DNA of 64,000 bases from Xenorhabdus lircayensis (GCF_016306625.1 NZ_JACOII010000022.1:124001-188000), one strand, 5' to 3'; numbered from the stretch's first letter, positions 19,109 through 28,615 are shown. Numbers and translations: made by a program. Notes: generated by a model from the sequence alone, not told the origin.

Positions 19109-19873
19109 TTAGCTTAATGCGATACCACCATTGACGTTAATTATTTCACCCGTCATATAGTTATTTTCTATTAGAAAACATATTGCACTGGTAATTTCGC
19201 TGACATGACCCACTCGCTTAAGTAATACTTTATTATTGATGATATCCTTATTTACCTTTAATAAAGACTCCGTCATCTCAGTCTGAATAATGCCAGGTGC
19301 CACAGCATTAACCCGGATCTTTTTAGGTGCCACTTCAACTGCAAGTGCCCGAGTCAATGACTCTATCCCGCCTTTGGTTGCTGCATAAATTGACTGGCCT
19401 TTATTGGGTCTTGTGGCTGAAATCGACGAGATGTTGATAATATGACCACTGCGCTGCGGTATCATCACTTTCAACACTTCACGGCTACACAGGATATAGC
19501 TCAATAAATTGTTGTTGATCAGCAGCTCAATATCTTTGGTCTCCATCGTGGCCAGTAATCCATCTCTAGTGATCCCCACGTTATTGACCAGAAGATCAAT
19601 ACGGCCAAATGCCTCGTTGACAGTATTAATAAATGTGCTGACACCTTCTGCCTTGGCAAGATCAACCTTGACAGGCAGTATGTCAGGGTAATCATGCGCT
19701 ACCTGGGCAATAAAATCGGCGGTTTGAGGCGTTTCATTTCGATAACAAAAAGCGACCCGATATCCCTTCTCCAGCAGGTTTAATACAATCGCCCGACCGA
19801 TTCCTTTGCTCCCCCCTGTCACAATGGCGCATTTTTTTAAGTCGTCTGAGGTTAACTCTATATTCTTACTCAT
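19109..19873 (-). CDS. FabG-like 3-oxoacyl-[ACP] reductase (SDR)
   Basis: 254 aa. TGGSKGIGRAI glycine loop (about 19-29), NNVGITRDGLL (about 97-107), catalytic YAATK (about 164-168) and NAVAPGIIQTEM. The words NNVGITRD and INVNGG are close to FabG, so ketoreduction of ACP-bound intermediates is the best guess. The cofactor region CYRNETPQ suits NADPH. Its ATG overlaps the end of the aminotransferase-reductase gene by four bases (ATGA), indicating coupled translation. Confidence 0.87.
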   Translation of the reverse strand: MSKNIELTSDDLKKCAIVTGGSKGIGRAIVLNLLEKGYRVAFCYRNETPQTADFIAQVAHDYPDILPVKVDLAKAEGVSTFINTVNEAFGRIDLLVNNVGITRDGLLATMETKDIELLINNNLLSYILCSREVLKVMIPQRSGHIINISSISATRPNKGQSIYAATKGGIESLTRALAVEVAPKKIRVNAVAPGIIQTEMTESLLKVNKDIINNKVLLKRVGHVSEITSAICFLIENNYMTGEIINVNGGIALS

Positions 19874-22725
19874 AAACTTGAATTCTCTTTGATATCAGAC
19901 AGGGTGAAGTTGTGCTTCTTGGCGATCGCCATAATGTCGAGAACTTGATCAGTCGAGATATTCCCGTATGAGAAATTTCTCTTGTATTGTTCCAGTGCCA
20001 ACAAAATGGTTTCTGCCATGCAGGCATAAACCTGCCCTTCTTTCAAATAGGCTCTGACTCGAGGATCTAAACTGTCATTATGTGGTGTCTGAACAATACC
20101 TCCCCGTAGTATTTTGATATCCGGCCGACTCAGCAAATCTTCATCAGAAAGGTTATGCGGCACCGAAATATCACAGACGATAGCCCCTTGTTTAATTTTT
20201 TCGACCGATATAAATGCCTCTGAAGCATTCGCGGCACACACAATGACATCACAGTTTTCAATATCAGCAATATCTTGGGAGGTATGGATAAAAGTTTGGT
20301 CAGGATTTTGGTCAGAATAGTGCTGGGTTAAATAGTGATCTATCGCTTCACCCACATTTGTTTTACCGACCAGATAGTCATCCGGCATCGTGGCAAGACA
20401 ATCCAACACTCTTTTCGCCAGCCCACCCACAACAAGCCGACTGTTCACTCTGAATTGTTCATAGATATTTTGATAAATATGGTATTTCACCGCATTCAGT
20501 TTTTTCAGCGAACCGTGGTTACTGCTTCCTATAAGCACTATATCCTGAAATTGTGGCCCCAGAATCTCAGCATAAACACGCCCAATATTTCCGGCTCCGC
20601 CCACAACCGCAATCCGCATCTTGGTCATATTCTGACCCATGATGCTTCTTTGCAACGCTTCAATACCAATACCCACGGTAAAAGCATTGCCCGTTGTCAC
20701 GCTGATCGGGTTATTCTTTAAAGATTTGCCATTATTGGTGATGATTGAGGTAAACATCCCCAACCCAACAGCGTGATTACCATCAGCTACCGCCTGAGTG
20801 ACACGAATATCAATTTCATGCCGCAGGTGCCCCAATTCATTGTTGGCCAATGCCTCTTTGATCATTTTTGAGGTCACGGTGAGCGGATAAAGCGTGAACT
20901 CTACCGATTTGCCGTTGCTCGAACGAATTCGTGCTGCCCTGAACGGTTTCGTCGCCAGATTGAAAGTCGTGCTTTCAACAAACAGTTCCAGTTCCTCATC
21001 GCTGAAGATACTGAATGAAGGATCAACTTCCCTGAGCCCACCAGCAGAAATCAGATGGTTGATAAACGCCGCCTTATAATCCACTAAGCCATCATCCTGT
21101 AGATGCTTTTCCTTACGGCGATAATCAGCAGGGATGGATTGATCCATTTTTCCAAGCATAGGAGCCACAATAAAGCCCGCGTTGGCATGGCGAATCGCGA
21201 GACAAATGTTGGAAAGCGCCTCCACAAACCGGGTAATTTGTGGAAGTTCCAAAAATACGGAGGGTTCCACGCGAATCACATTAGCTGCACTGCCTGAAGG
21301 TGCGACACGAATACGACTGCCACACAGCAAATGGCCACTGAGCACATAGCCTAAACTGCCTTGTACGGCAATATTTTGCAGAATGTAGGAGTCTGAATTA
21401 ATGACATCGTGGAACTCCATGCCCCAAATCAACCCCTTGCCGCGAATATCCCGAATAACATCAGGATACAGTTCTTTCAAAGCATTTAGATGGGTTTTGA
21501 ACTCTTCTCCCAGTTGGGTCACTTGCTTAAGTAGTTTGCGCTGTTCGGCATACAGCAGATTGATATAATCCAATGCCACCCGACAGGAGAAATCATCTTC
21601 ACCAAATGTTGAGCTTTGGATGACATCAAACCCTGGGGTAAAACTTTCCTGACGGATTGCCACAACCCCAATTTTGACGTAACCGCCCCCCAATGCCTTA
21701 GAAAGCACAAAATAGTCAGCCTGAATCCCCGCATCACCGGATGCCACTAGAAATCCGCATCGTCCCGAACCGGCCTGCACTTCATCAGCAATAACCGGGC
21801 AACCAACGATCTGTTTTAACTGGTTAATGTCCCTGACCTGCTCCGCACTGAGCGGATACACTCCACCTTCACCCTGAACCGGCTCCACCATCAATGCAGT
21901 CACGATTCTGAAAGTTTTTTTCGTCAGGATGAACTGACCATTTTCTTCCTTCGGTGACCACAACCAGCTATTGAGAATGTCATTAGCTTTTTCGCCCATC
22001 TCAACAAACTCCGCCAAATTTTCAGCGGAGAGGAAGAGCGTATTTATTTCTAATCTTTTAAGATAGTGACGGTACATCACACTATGCGTACAGTTCGCTG
22101 TTACCATCATCTTTCCGTGGAAAGAATGTTCAAGGGCAAGAAATGTGGGCTTGGTATCCAATCGATCTTGATTGAATGCAGCCAGAGCCACTTTAATCTC
22201 TTCAACAGACGCATCTTTTCCCAGCTGCAATTGTTCACACTGCTCATCGGTCAGTACAATTTCTTTCCCACCCTCGATTCTGGCAGTAGCGGCCGCAATC
22301 TCCTGCTCCAGTTCTAAAAGCTGCGAATTACGTGTGAATTCTGCACTTTTCAGTGCAATTTCCATCGATTCCGCGCCAGTGCTGGCAAAACAGAACACAA
22401 AATCGCCATGAGCTCCAGTTTCTTCCTTCAATAATTCATTCAGTCTTTCAGACAATACGGCCGCAGGCTTTCTAATGGAAAACTGGTTATGAATCGGTGT
22501 TTCTTCATCAAGGTAACGTTTGATTTTTTCTCTGATAACAGGTGAATTATGACCCAGTAATGTCGCTCCATATCCTCCCAGAAGATCCAGAACCGGAATT
22601 TCTTCCCCATTCTCATCCTTATAATAAAGAAAATTACCCGCAGCCCGATGATAAGTTCTGTTTAAACCAAGCGAGATCAATGCACGGGTAAGCTGAGGCT
22701 TACAAAATGTAGCGTAACTTTCCAT
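19870..22725 (-). CDS. Class III aminotransferase fused to a cyanobacterial-type acyl-ACP reductase
   Basis: 951 aa with two catalytic halves. Residues about 25-510 are a class III PLP aminotransferase: STGAESMEIALK (115-126), IADEVQAGSGRCG (312-324) with the PLP aspartate, and the Schiff-base lysine K343 in SKALGGG. An insertion (about 130-190) separates two PLP motifs. Residues about 590-951 match the long-chain acyl-ACP reductase used in cyanobacterial alkane synthesis: Rossmann loop VVGGAGNIG (707-715), ILRGGIVQ (872-879), active-site Cys902 in YACMAETILL (the position of Cys294 in the cyanobacterial enzyme) and NFSYGNISTDQV. Inference: acyl-ACP is reduced to a fatty aldehyde and transaminated to a primary amine in one polypeptide. 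It is the fifth gene of the KS operon and overlaps the next SDR by ATGA. Confidence 0.88.
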   Translation of the reverse strand: MESYATFCKPQLTRALISLGLNRTYHRAAGNFLYYKDENGEEIPVLDLLGGYGATLLGHNSPVIREKIKRYLDEETPIHNQFSIRKPAAVLSERLNELLKEETGAHGDFVFCFASTGAESMEIALKSAEFTRNSQLLELEQEIAAATARIEGGKEIVLTDEQCEQLQLGKDASVEEIKVALAAFNQDRLDTKPTFLALEHSFHGKMMVTANCTHSVMYRHYLKRLEINTLFLSAENLAEFVEMGEKANDILNSWLWSPKEENGQFILTKKTFRIVTALMVEPVQGEGGVYPLSAEQVRDINQLKQIVGCPVIADEVQAGSGRCGFLVASGDAGIQADYFVLSKALGGGYVKIGVVAIRQESFTPGFDVIQSSTFGEDDFSCRVALDYINLLYAEQRKLLKQVTQLGEEFKTHLNALKELYPDVIRDIRGKGLIWGMEFHDVINSDSYILQNIAVQGSLGYVLSGHLLCGSRIRVAPSGSAANVIRVEPSVFLELPQITRFVEALSNICLAIRHANAGFIVAPMLGKMDQSIPADYRRKEKHLQDDGLVDYKAAFINHLISAGGLREVDPSFSIFSDEELELFVESTTFNLATKPFRAARIRSSNGKSVEFTLYPLTVTSKMIKEALANNELGHLRHEIDIRVTQAVADGNHAVGLGMFTSIITNNGKSLKNNPISVTTGNAFTVGIGIEALQRSIMGQNMTKMRIAVVGGAGNIGRVYAEILGPQFQDIVLIGSSNHGSLKKLNAVKYHIYQNIYEQFRVNSRLVVGGLAKRVLDCLATMPDDYLVGKTNVGEAIDHYLTQHYSDQNPDQTFIHTSQDIADIENCDVIVCAANASEAFISVEKIKQGAIVCDISVPHNLSDEDLLSRPDIKILRGGIVQTPHNDSLDPRVRAYLKEGQVYACMAETILLALEQYKRNFSYGNISTDQVLDIMAIAKKHNFTLSDIKENSSL

Positions 22726-22740
22726 TGTGAACCCTTATTG

Positions 22741-23505
22741 TTAATGAAAACTTTCAATCAATACCTGGGAGGCCATACGTTCTGTTATATCCTTGATAAA
22801 ATGGATAGTTTCAGCGGAGTAATTCCCTTCACGATACATGCGGCACAGGGAGGCAATATCGACACTCGAATAATGTTTCTGTCTCTGTGCTTCATCACTT
22901 GTCAGAATGAAAGTGACACCAAACTCAACAAACGTTTTAGCAAGGTCAGGTTGTGGTTCACGGGCGAGAATGCCCATACCTGAAGCCACCACTAACGCAT
23001 AGTCAATGGTACCGCTACTGAGCAATAATTCAGCTTCATTGAAGGCCGATAACAACCCAATATTTCCACGCAGAAAAGAAGTGCAATCCCCTTGCAGACC
23101 AAGTTCCTGAGAAAGTACACCCAGCAGGTTATTACTGAGCGATAGCGTAATGATGAAAGGATTTATCTGTTCTGATGCCCAGATAGTCTGATACATATCA
23201 TTTTCATCCTTTACTCCGTTTTGTCCTGCTTCTGTCAGCAGCTCTGAAGGCATTGGATGAAGATAGCCATACTGAGTGGCATACAAGCCAAATTTTATGG
23301 CAGGATCATCAATGTTCAGCTCTGATAACAGTAATGATCTTCTGGTTGAGATAAGACCTTTTTCAGTTCCGATAGAATAAAAGCGTCTGAGTTTTCTGTT
23401 CTTAATCAGTTCACTGCCATCATTACCATGATTCAAGCTATTAAATTCGGGATGATCGCTGATCAAGTCATAAGCAATGAGTTTGATTTCCTTACTTTCC
23501 ATCAT
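22741..23505 (-). CDS. Truncated ketosynthase-like protein without active-site residues
   Basis: 254 aa, about 60 % of a ketosynthase. The middle part (LGLQGDCTSFLRGNIGLLSAFNEAELLLSSGTIDYALVVASG) matches the nucleophile-elbow region of KAS enzymes, but the cysteine position holds a leucine or neighbouring residue (TSFLRG) and the C-terminal half with the two histidines is absent. Similar small KS-like proteins occur in aryl-polyene-type type II systems. It overlaps the upstream ketosynthase gene by 14 bp. Probably a structural or chain-length partner; the catalytic role is unknown. The reading frame is clean, so it does not look like a fresh pseudogene. Confidence 0.7.
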   Translation of the reverse strand: MMESKEIKLIAYDLISDHPEFNSLNHGNDGSELIKNRKLRRFYSIGTEKGLISTRRSLLLSELNIDDPAIKFGLYATQYGYLHPMPSELLTEAGQNGVKDENDMYQTIWASEQINPFIITLSLSNNLLGVLSQELGLQGDCTSFLRGNIGLLSAFNEAELLLSSGTIDYALVVASGMGILAREPQPDLAKTFVEFGVTFILTSDEAQRQKHYSSVDIASLCRMYREGNYSAETIHFIKDITERMASQVLIESFH

Positions 23506-24781
23506 ATCCCCCTATTACCAAACACGAATTAATACCACCAAAGCCAAATGAGTTTGTTATCGCGTTTTGTACGGGAACAGAGCGTCCTTGTCGTGGTACA
23601 TAATCCAGATCACAAAGTGGATCAGGTGTTTCAAGATTAATGGTGGGAAGAATGAACTGATTTTTCACTGTTAGAACAGTTGCCACAGCCTCAATGGCTC
23701 CCGCCGCCGCTATCCAATGACCCAGCATGGATTTGGTTGATGAAACCAAAGGAGGCTGAGAACCAAAGACACGCTTGATGACGGCAGTTTCCAGTTCATC
23801 ATTCAGAAGAGTGGATGTACCGTGAGCATTAACATAATCGATCTGTTCAGGATGTAATCCACTATCTCTGATCGCCTGCCTGATAGCATTTTCTGCGCCA
23901 ATGCCATCGGGATGTGGAGCGGTCAGTTTATAGGCATCGAGGGAAGCACCATAGCCTTTAATCTCAGCATAAATTCTGGCTCCCCTGCGCAACGCACTTT
24001 CTTCACTTTCAAGCACCAAGAAAGCGCCTCCTTCACCAGCAACCAATCCACTACGGTTTTTATCAAAGGGGCGGCAAAGCCTATCACCCCATTTTTCCGT
24101 TACGGCAGTTGCCCCCAATAGCTTCAATCCGATCAGGGTACGCAGGCTGATAACGGAATCCGCACCACCTGCCAGCATGATAGAAGTCTCTTGCCTTTTG
24201 ATGGATTGACAAGCCAGCCCAATCGCATGGGTTCCCCCCGCACAAGCCGCATTCACATTCATCACAGGCCCCGATAAAGAAAATCGGCGGGCAATTTCTG
24301 TAACCATTCCATCATTGCCACACCTTAGACCAGAATAGGGACCCAGATTATGGCGTAACCCGAACAGGGTCTGTATCATCTGCTCACTATCGCCACCCGC
24401 ATCGCTTTTGCGATACTGGTGGCGATCATCTTCAGATATTTCAGATACTCCGCTGCATCCATAAATACCGATGAGGTTATCTGCTAGCTGTAAGGGTTTT
24501 AATCCTGCATCTTCCAGCGCTTTAGCCGCCGCAATAATCCCCATCACTCCACGTTTATCAGTAATACCCGTTTCCGGTAGATAGGCTGAGTTCTCAGCAA
24601 CCAGCACATCAAAATCAATCTGAGCAGCATACTTCACAGGCAGTGCTCCATTATCCTCAAATTCCAGTGGCTTAATGGCTGACTCCCCTGCACAAAGTTT
24701 CTTCCAGAAAGTGTCAAGATGGGTACCGAAAGCACTAACAATACCCATACCAGTGACAAAAACACGACGATCAGAAGTCAT
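23492..24781 (-). CDS. FabF-type beta-ketoacyl-[ACP] synthase
   Basis: 429 aa from ATG 24781, which overlaps the previous stop (ATGA); the family-typical start RRVFVTGMGIVSAFG follows directly. The complete catalytic triad is visible: Cys180 in NAACAGG, His320 in NAHGTST and His355 in MLGHW, with the C-terminal NSFGFGGINSCLV loop. It condenses malonyl-ACP with an acyl primer in a type II system. The longer frame to 24832 adds residues that precede the family start and was rejected. Confidence 0.92.
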   Translation of the reverse strand: MTSDRRVFVTGMGIVSAFGTHLDTFWKKLCAGESAIKPLEFEDNGALPVKYAAQIDFDVLVAENSAYLPETGITDKRGVMGIIAAAKALEDAGLKPLQLADNLIGIYGCSGVSEISEDDRHQYRKSDAGGDSEQMIQTLFGLRHNLGPYSGLRCGNDGMVTEIARRFSLSGPVMNVNAACAGGTHAIGLACQSIKRQETSIMLAGGADSVISLRTLIGLKLLGATAVTEKWGDRLCRPFDKNRSGLVAGEGGAFLVLESEESALRRGARIYAEIKGYGASLDAYKLTAPHPDGIGAENAIRQAIRDSGLHPEQIDYVNAHGTSTLLNDELETAVIKRVFGSQPPLVSSTKSMLGHWIAAAGAIEAVATVLTVKNQFILPTINLETPDPLCDLDYVPRQGRSVPVQNAITNSFGFGGINSCLVIGGYDGK

Positions 24782-25866
24782 CACAATCCCTCTCTCTTGG
24801 TCATCCCCATCCGAAGCAAAATAGCAATGCACTGATTTTCCAGTCCATGTGCCAATATCAATACCAAACGGTGAGGTTGCTGACAGGTAAGGTTTAGATT
24901 GACGTTATCTACACCTACACCTTTTTTATGCATCTCAATAGCCAAATTAACCGCAATGAAAGGCGCCGCAGCCCCGGTATATCCCATTGCTTTATCGAGA
25001 TTAAACTGCAATACCTTGGGGAAAGTGTCATAGACCAGAGTGGTGAATTTATCTTCAGTTTTCCCAACATGGATGATTTGATCTGGGGGTGAATCCCATG
25101 CGCTCACTTCTGACAGGAAATGGGCATATTGGTTACTATTTTGGAATGTCATGCGATAAACATGAGCTATCTCACTATCTGCCTTCTGGCTATCACCATG
25201 CAGGGTAATAAATGAAGCAGCTTCCGCTGGTAGCCATGGCATGTCTTTCATTAAGCGCTCGTATGCCAGGTAATACCACGGTGAAATTTTCTGGCCGTTA
25301 CCACCACAAAGTGCGAATTCACTGCGTTTTTCCTTGAGGCTGTAATACCCCTCCAGCAGGGCTTGGCCTCCCGAATCAACATGAGGAGAAAAGAAGACAT
25401 TATCGCCGCGAATATTAAGATGCTGTGACAATTGGCTGGCAGTAGAGGTATTTAATAGCACCAATCCCGTCAGTGGAGGTGTTTCCACCAGCGCTCTGGA
25501 AACATAGCTTTCATCATCCGCCGTATCAAAGGCGATGAGATAAACGTTATTATCAACATCACTCGTCCCTAACCCAATAAACAACCCGCGCTGTTCAGGG
25601 GAAAAGGCCTCCCCGATACTATTTTCCCAGGTTTTAATGCCGGTATAGAGTACCCACTGACTCTGTGCATGTGCTGCCCGCCGGATCATCTTATCCATGG
25701 TGGGCATAACAAAAGACCCCTCTTCAATGAACCTTTCCCCGATAATATTAGGTAAATGCAGTGTGTTACCTGACAGGCGGGCCTTTTCTATCGTGCCATG
25801 AATAATGTTATCCATATTCAGGCTATCGGGAAGCAAACTGACTCCATTGGTAATATAAATCCCCAT
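24781..25866 (-). CDS. Ketosynthase-like chain-length-factor-type protein (active-site Cys replaced)
   Basis: 361 aa, shorter than a standard KS. The sequence VDSGGQALLEGYYSLKEKRSEFALCGGNG aligns with the KS nucleophile elbow, but Asp stands where Cys is required (VDSGG versus ACAGG). The HGD segment (FITLHGDSQ) is the best match to the first catalytic histidine; the second is not evident (KAMGYTGAAAPFIAVNLA lacks GH). Proteins of this type pair with an active KS as chain-length factors. Ribosome site GAGGGG precedes ATG 25866. Its end overlaps the next KS start by ATGA, so the two are probably heterodimer partners. Confidence 0.75.
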   Translation of the reverse strand: MGIYITNGVSLLPDSLNMDNIIHGTIEKARLSGNTLHLPNIIGERFIEEGSFVMPTMDKMIRRAAHAQSQWVLYTGIKTWENSIGEAFSPEQRGLFIGLGTSDVDNNVYLIAFDTADDESYVSRALVETPPLTGLVLLNTSTASQLSQHLNIRGDNVFFSPHVDSGGQALLEGYYSLKEKRSEFALCGGNGQKISPWYYLAYERLMKDMPWLPAEAASFITLHGDSQKADSEIAHVYRMTFQNSNQYAHFLSEVSAWDSPPDQIIHVGKTEDKFTTLVYDTFPKVLQFNLDKAMGYTGAAAPFIAVNLAIEMHKKGVGVDNVNLNLTCQQPHRLVLILAHGLENQCIAILLRMGMTKREGL

Positions 25867-25869
25867 GAT

Positions 25870-27135
25870 TTACCCCTCAGACCGCTTCAAGATCAAGCTG
25901 CTATTTTCCCCACCAAAACCAAAGGAATTACTTATAATATGATGGACGTGCATTGCTTTTGCTGAACTGTTGACATTAACAACGCCATCCATTTTTCCCG
26001 ACTCAGAAAAATTCAGACTAGGAAGAATAAGTTCATTTTTCAATGTCTCAATGGAAAGTATGGCTTCCAATAAACCGCTGACAGCAAGCGAATGCCCCGT
26101 CGCCGATTTAGTGGATATCACTGGAGGATTGTGGGGAAAAAGCGCATTAATCGCTCTGCTTTCCGCAAGATCATTATTAACAGTGGAAGTACCATGGGAA
26201 TTTATATGATCAATATCATTCGGTGATAAGCCTGCATCACGCAATGCCTCAGACATGCAGCTAAGATAATATTGACCGGACAAATCCGTTGAGGTCATTT
26301 TATATCCTTCAGACTGCCGGGATATACCTGCAATTTCAGCCAAGATGTTGGCTTTTCTGGCAACAGCGTGAGAATAACGCTCTACGACCAAAAACGCAGA
26401 AGCATCTGCAAGGACGCAACCCGATCTGTCTTTATCAAATGCTCGTGAAGATTGACGCAAATCGGCAAATGTACCACCATAAAGTGCTCTCACTTTCTTG
26501 AACAATATCTGCATAATCGGATGGGTGGCCTCTTCAGAAGCACCAACCAATGCGATATCAAGCCTGCCGCTCTTGAGATTCTGGCATGCGGAATAAAGCG
26601 CTATCATTCCTGCTGTACAGGCATCACTGTAGACTCTTGGTAATGCAGGAATATGTAAATGGTTTGCCAGCTCCTCAATAAGTTCATATGGGGGCACTAA
26701 AGCCCCGAAACGTTCAATATCAATATATTTTGATGGGTGAGACATTTCTTCTTTGACGTAACGAGATAAAGCCTTACTGTCAAGAAACATCTTATTATTG
26801 GCAAAGAATAATTCACATTTAGCTTGATTCAGCTCTTTGTTGGTTAATCCTGCCATGTGCAAACTATTTGATGCTGCACTGTAGGCCATCAAAAAAACAC
26901 GATTATTGGATAATTGTCCTGCACAGTTGAATTGACTACGTAACCTATCTATATCTTTCGACGACAATTTGGCACTAGGAACATTTTTTATTCCATATTC
27001 CTTTAATAACTCATCCTCACAGATAAGTGATTTTCCTTCTGCCAACGAATTAAATAAATCACTAGGGCAATCATGATTACGAACAATCAAACCATAACCG
27101 GTCACAGCAATTTTATCTGTCGGTATACCAGCCAT
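25870..27135 (-). CDS. Beta-ketoacyl-[ACP] synthase of the type II cluster
   Basis: 421 aa. The triad is complete: Cys173 in DACTAGM, His314 in NSHGTST and His348 in ATGHS, with C-terminal NSFGFGGENSSLIL. It is more divergent from FabF than the other active KS (for example the extended 110-165 region), suggesting a different substrate step such as priming. It is the first enzyme gene after the carrier protein, 3 bp upstream of the chain-length-factor-like gene. Ribosome site AAGGTAG precedes ATG 27135. Confidence 0.9.
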   Translation of the reverse strand: MAGIPTDKIAVTGYGLIVRNHDCPSDLFNSLAEGKSLICEDELLKEYGIKNVPSAKLSSKDIDRLRSQFNCAGQLSNNRVFLMAYSAASNSLHMAGLTNKELNQAKCELFFANNKMFLDSKALSRYVKEEMSHPSKYIDIERFGALVPPYELIEELANHLHIPALPRVYSDACTAGMIALYSACQNLKSGRLDIALVGASEEATHPIMQILFKKVRALYGGTFADLRQSSRAFDKDRSGCVLADASAFLVVERYSHAVARKANILAEIAGISRQSEGYKMTSTDLSGQYYLSCMSEALRDAGLSPNDIDHINSHGTSTVNNDLAESRAINALFPHNPPVISTKSATGHSLAVSGLLEAILSIETLKNELILPSLNFSESGKMDGVVNVNSSAKAMHVHHIISNSFGFGGENSSLILKRSEG

Positions 27136-27237
27136 AGTTATTTCTACCTTAATAATAATTTTCTATTAAAGTTGTACATTACTTTATTTACATAAAGTTA
27201 CATCTTATTTACTTTTATATATCCAGGATGTGCATTG

Positions 27238-27699
27238 TTATTTAGCCAGAATATCTGAACAATACCATTCTATTTCACCAATAATAACTTCATCAGCGCT
27301 TTTTCCATTAGATTCACAAACTGTCTGGCATAATGAAGCCCAATTATGTACATTAGTTTCACCAAACACATCTCCCAATGTATTAATAGAACCTAACTGG
27401 TCTTCAGTATAATTATAACAGCTATGAATCAGTAACCCCTTACCTTCTTGCGTGAGGGCGTCCCCGTTCAATAACCTCGATAATACGTTTTCAGAGAGAA
27501 TTTCATGGGCATGAGCAAAAACACTTTTTGTCGGCATCGTTATTTTTAACTTTTTACTTAGATTAAATGACAGATCAATGACATCTAAAGAATCAGCATT
27601 CAACTCATTAATTAATGAAGACTTTGCCTTAATATCACTTTCTTCGATAAAAAGAATAGAGGAAAGTTCCTCACATACAGCAGAGATATATTTATTCAT
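27238..27699 (-). CDS. Acyl carrier protein with a C-terminal extension
   Basis: 153 aa from ATG 27699; the longer frame to 27762 adds 21 residues that do not resemble an ACP start. Residues 1-80 are an ACP: MNKYISAVCEELSS, then LNADSLDVIDL with Ser37 as the 4'-phosphopantetheine site, then KLKITMPT. Beyond about residue 85 there is an unusual cysteine-containing extension of about 70 aa (LIHSCYNYTEDQLG...EWYCSDILAK) that I do not recognise. It starts the KS operon, about 100 bp before the first KS. No phosphopantetheinyl transferase is in the window. Confidence 0.85.
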   Translation of the reverse strand: MNKYISAVCEELSSILFIEESDIKAKSSLINELNADSLDVIDLSFNLSKKLKITMPTKSVFAHAHEILSENVLSRLLNGDALTQEGKGLLIHSCYNYTEDQLGSINTLGDVFGETNVHNWASLCQTVCESNGKSADEVIIGEIEWYCSDILAK

Positions 27700-28252
27700 A
27701 TAGTACCCATTCGCAATAAAATATTTAACAACCAACTCCCAAGGAGAATAATAAACTCTCACAACTTATTTCTTTGTGTCAATGAATAAAAACCCATCGT
27801 AATAATAAAAATAATTACACTTGCAATTATTTTTTTAATACTTCAAAAAAGGATAAGTAAAGCTGTTTAAACAATCCCTTCCAAACAAAAAAATCTGATT
27901 AAATTGTTTATTTTTAATAAGAAATAAGCATGGAAACATTACCTAAATAAACAGTAATCAATAAAAAACATTAAATAAAATTCACTAGTAAATTATGGAA
28001 AATATAAATAAGAAAAAAAACTCACCACACAAAATTAAAATTATTTAAATTCAATGAAATACAGCTTCATCACAAAAAAATCAGAAAATAATAGTTGAAC
28101 ACAACAAGACAAAGATCATAAAAAAATATCAATTTATTTTTTACAAATAAGAATCAACATCAAATAATAATTAATATCAAATAAGAATTAACATTAAAGT
28201 AGAGAAAGTTATATTATTCCAACATTAATAGGGTTCGCTAGTGATTTAATCT
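27700..28252. other. AT-rich intergenic stretch upstream of the KS operon
   Basis: About 550 bp, strongly A+T rich, with short tandem-like ATTAA/AATAA words near 28140-28200 but no gene, RNA or repeat that I can support. It presumably carries the promoter of the minus-strand KS operon. Confidence 0.5.
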
Positions 28253-28486
28253 TTAATTATAGTCTTTGTCACATACGCTATATTGAAATGGACGAATTTC
28301 ATCCAGTAAGCCACTATCAAGTAGGAATGGTCTTGCAGCTTCCTTCAGATCACACTTACCGGAATAGCGCCAAACGATATCCGCATGTGGCAACCATCGG
28401 AGTATTGTTGATGCATGGAGTTGGTATCCGGTTATCTCATTGACTTGTATCGCGAGAAGCTCACTACGCCAGCGTGAACGTTGACA
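28253..28486 (-). pseudogene. Unidentified coding remnant, possibly of a transposase
   Basis: The minus strand is open for about 78 codons without a start. The upstream part (RSELLAIQVNEITGYQLHAS, then TILRWLPHA) reads like the helix-turn-helix of IS630-type transposases; the rest (FLLDSGLLDEIRPFQYSVCD) I do not recognise. Composition is richer in G+C than the flanking DNA, which supports a former gene. It lies between the KS cluster and mnmE, at the edge of a variable region. Confidence 0.35.
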
Positions 28487-28615
28487 ACCAAATTAAATTC
28501 TTCAAGAGGATGCAAAATAAAGCGTCAGACCATGAGTTATCAGCCACTGTTTGGTAGCTGATCATCTCTGTTGGGAGTCATTCTCGAATAACTGTTGATA
28601 CCAGAGGATAAGAAA

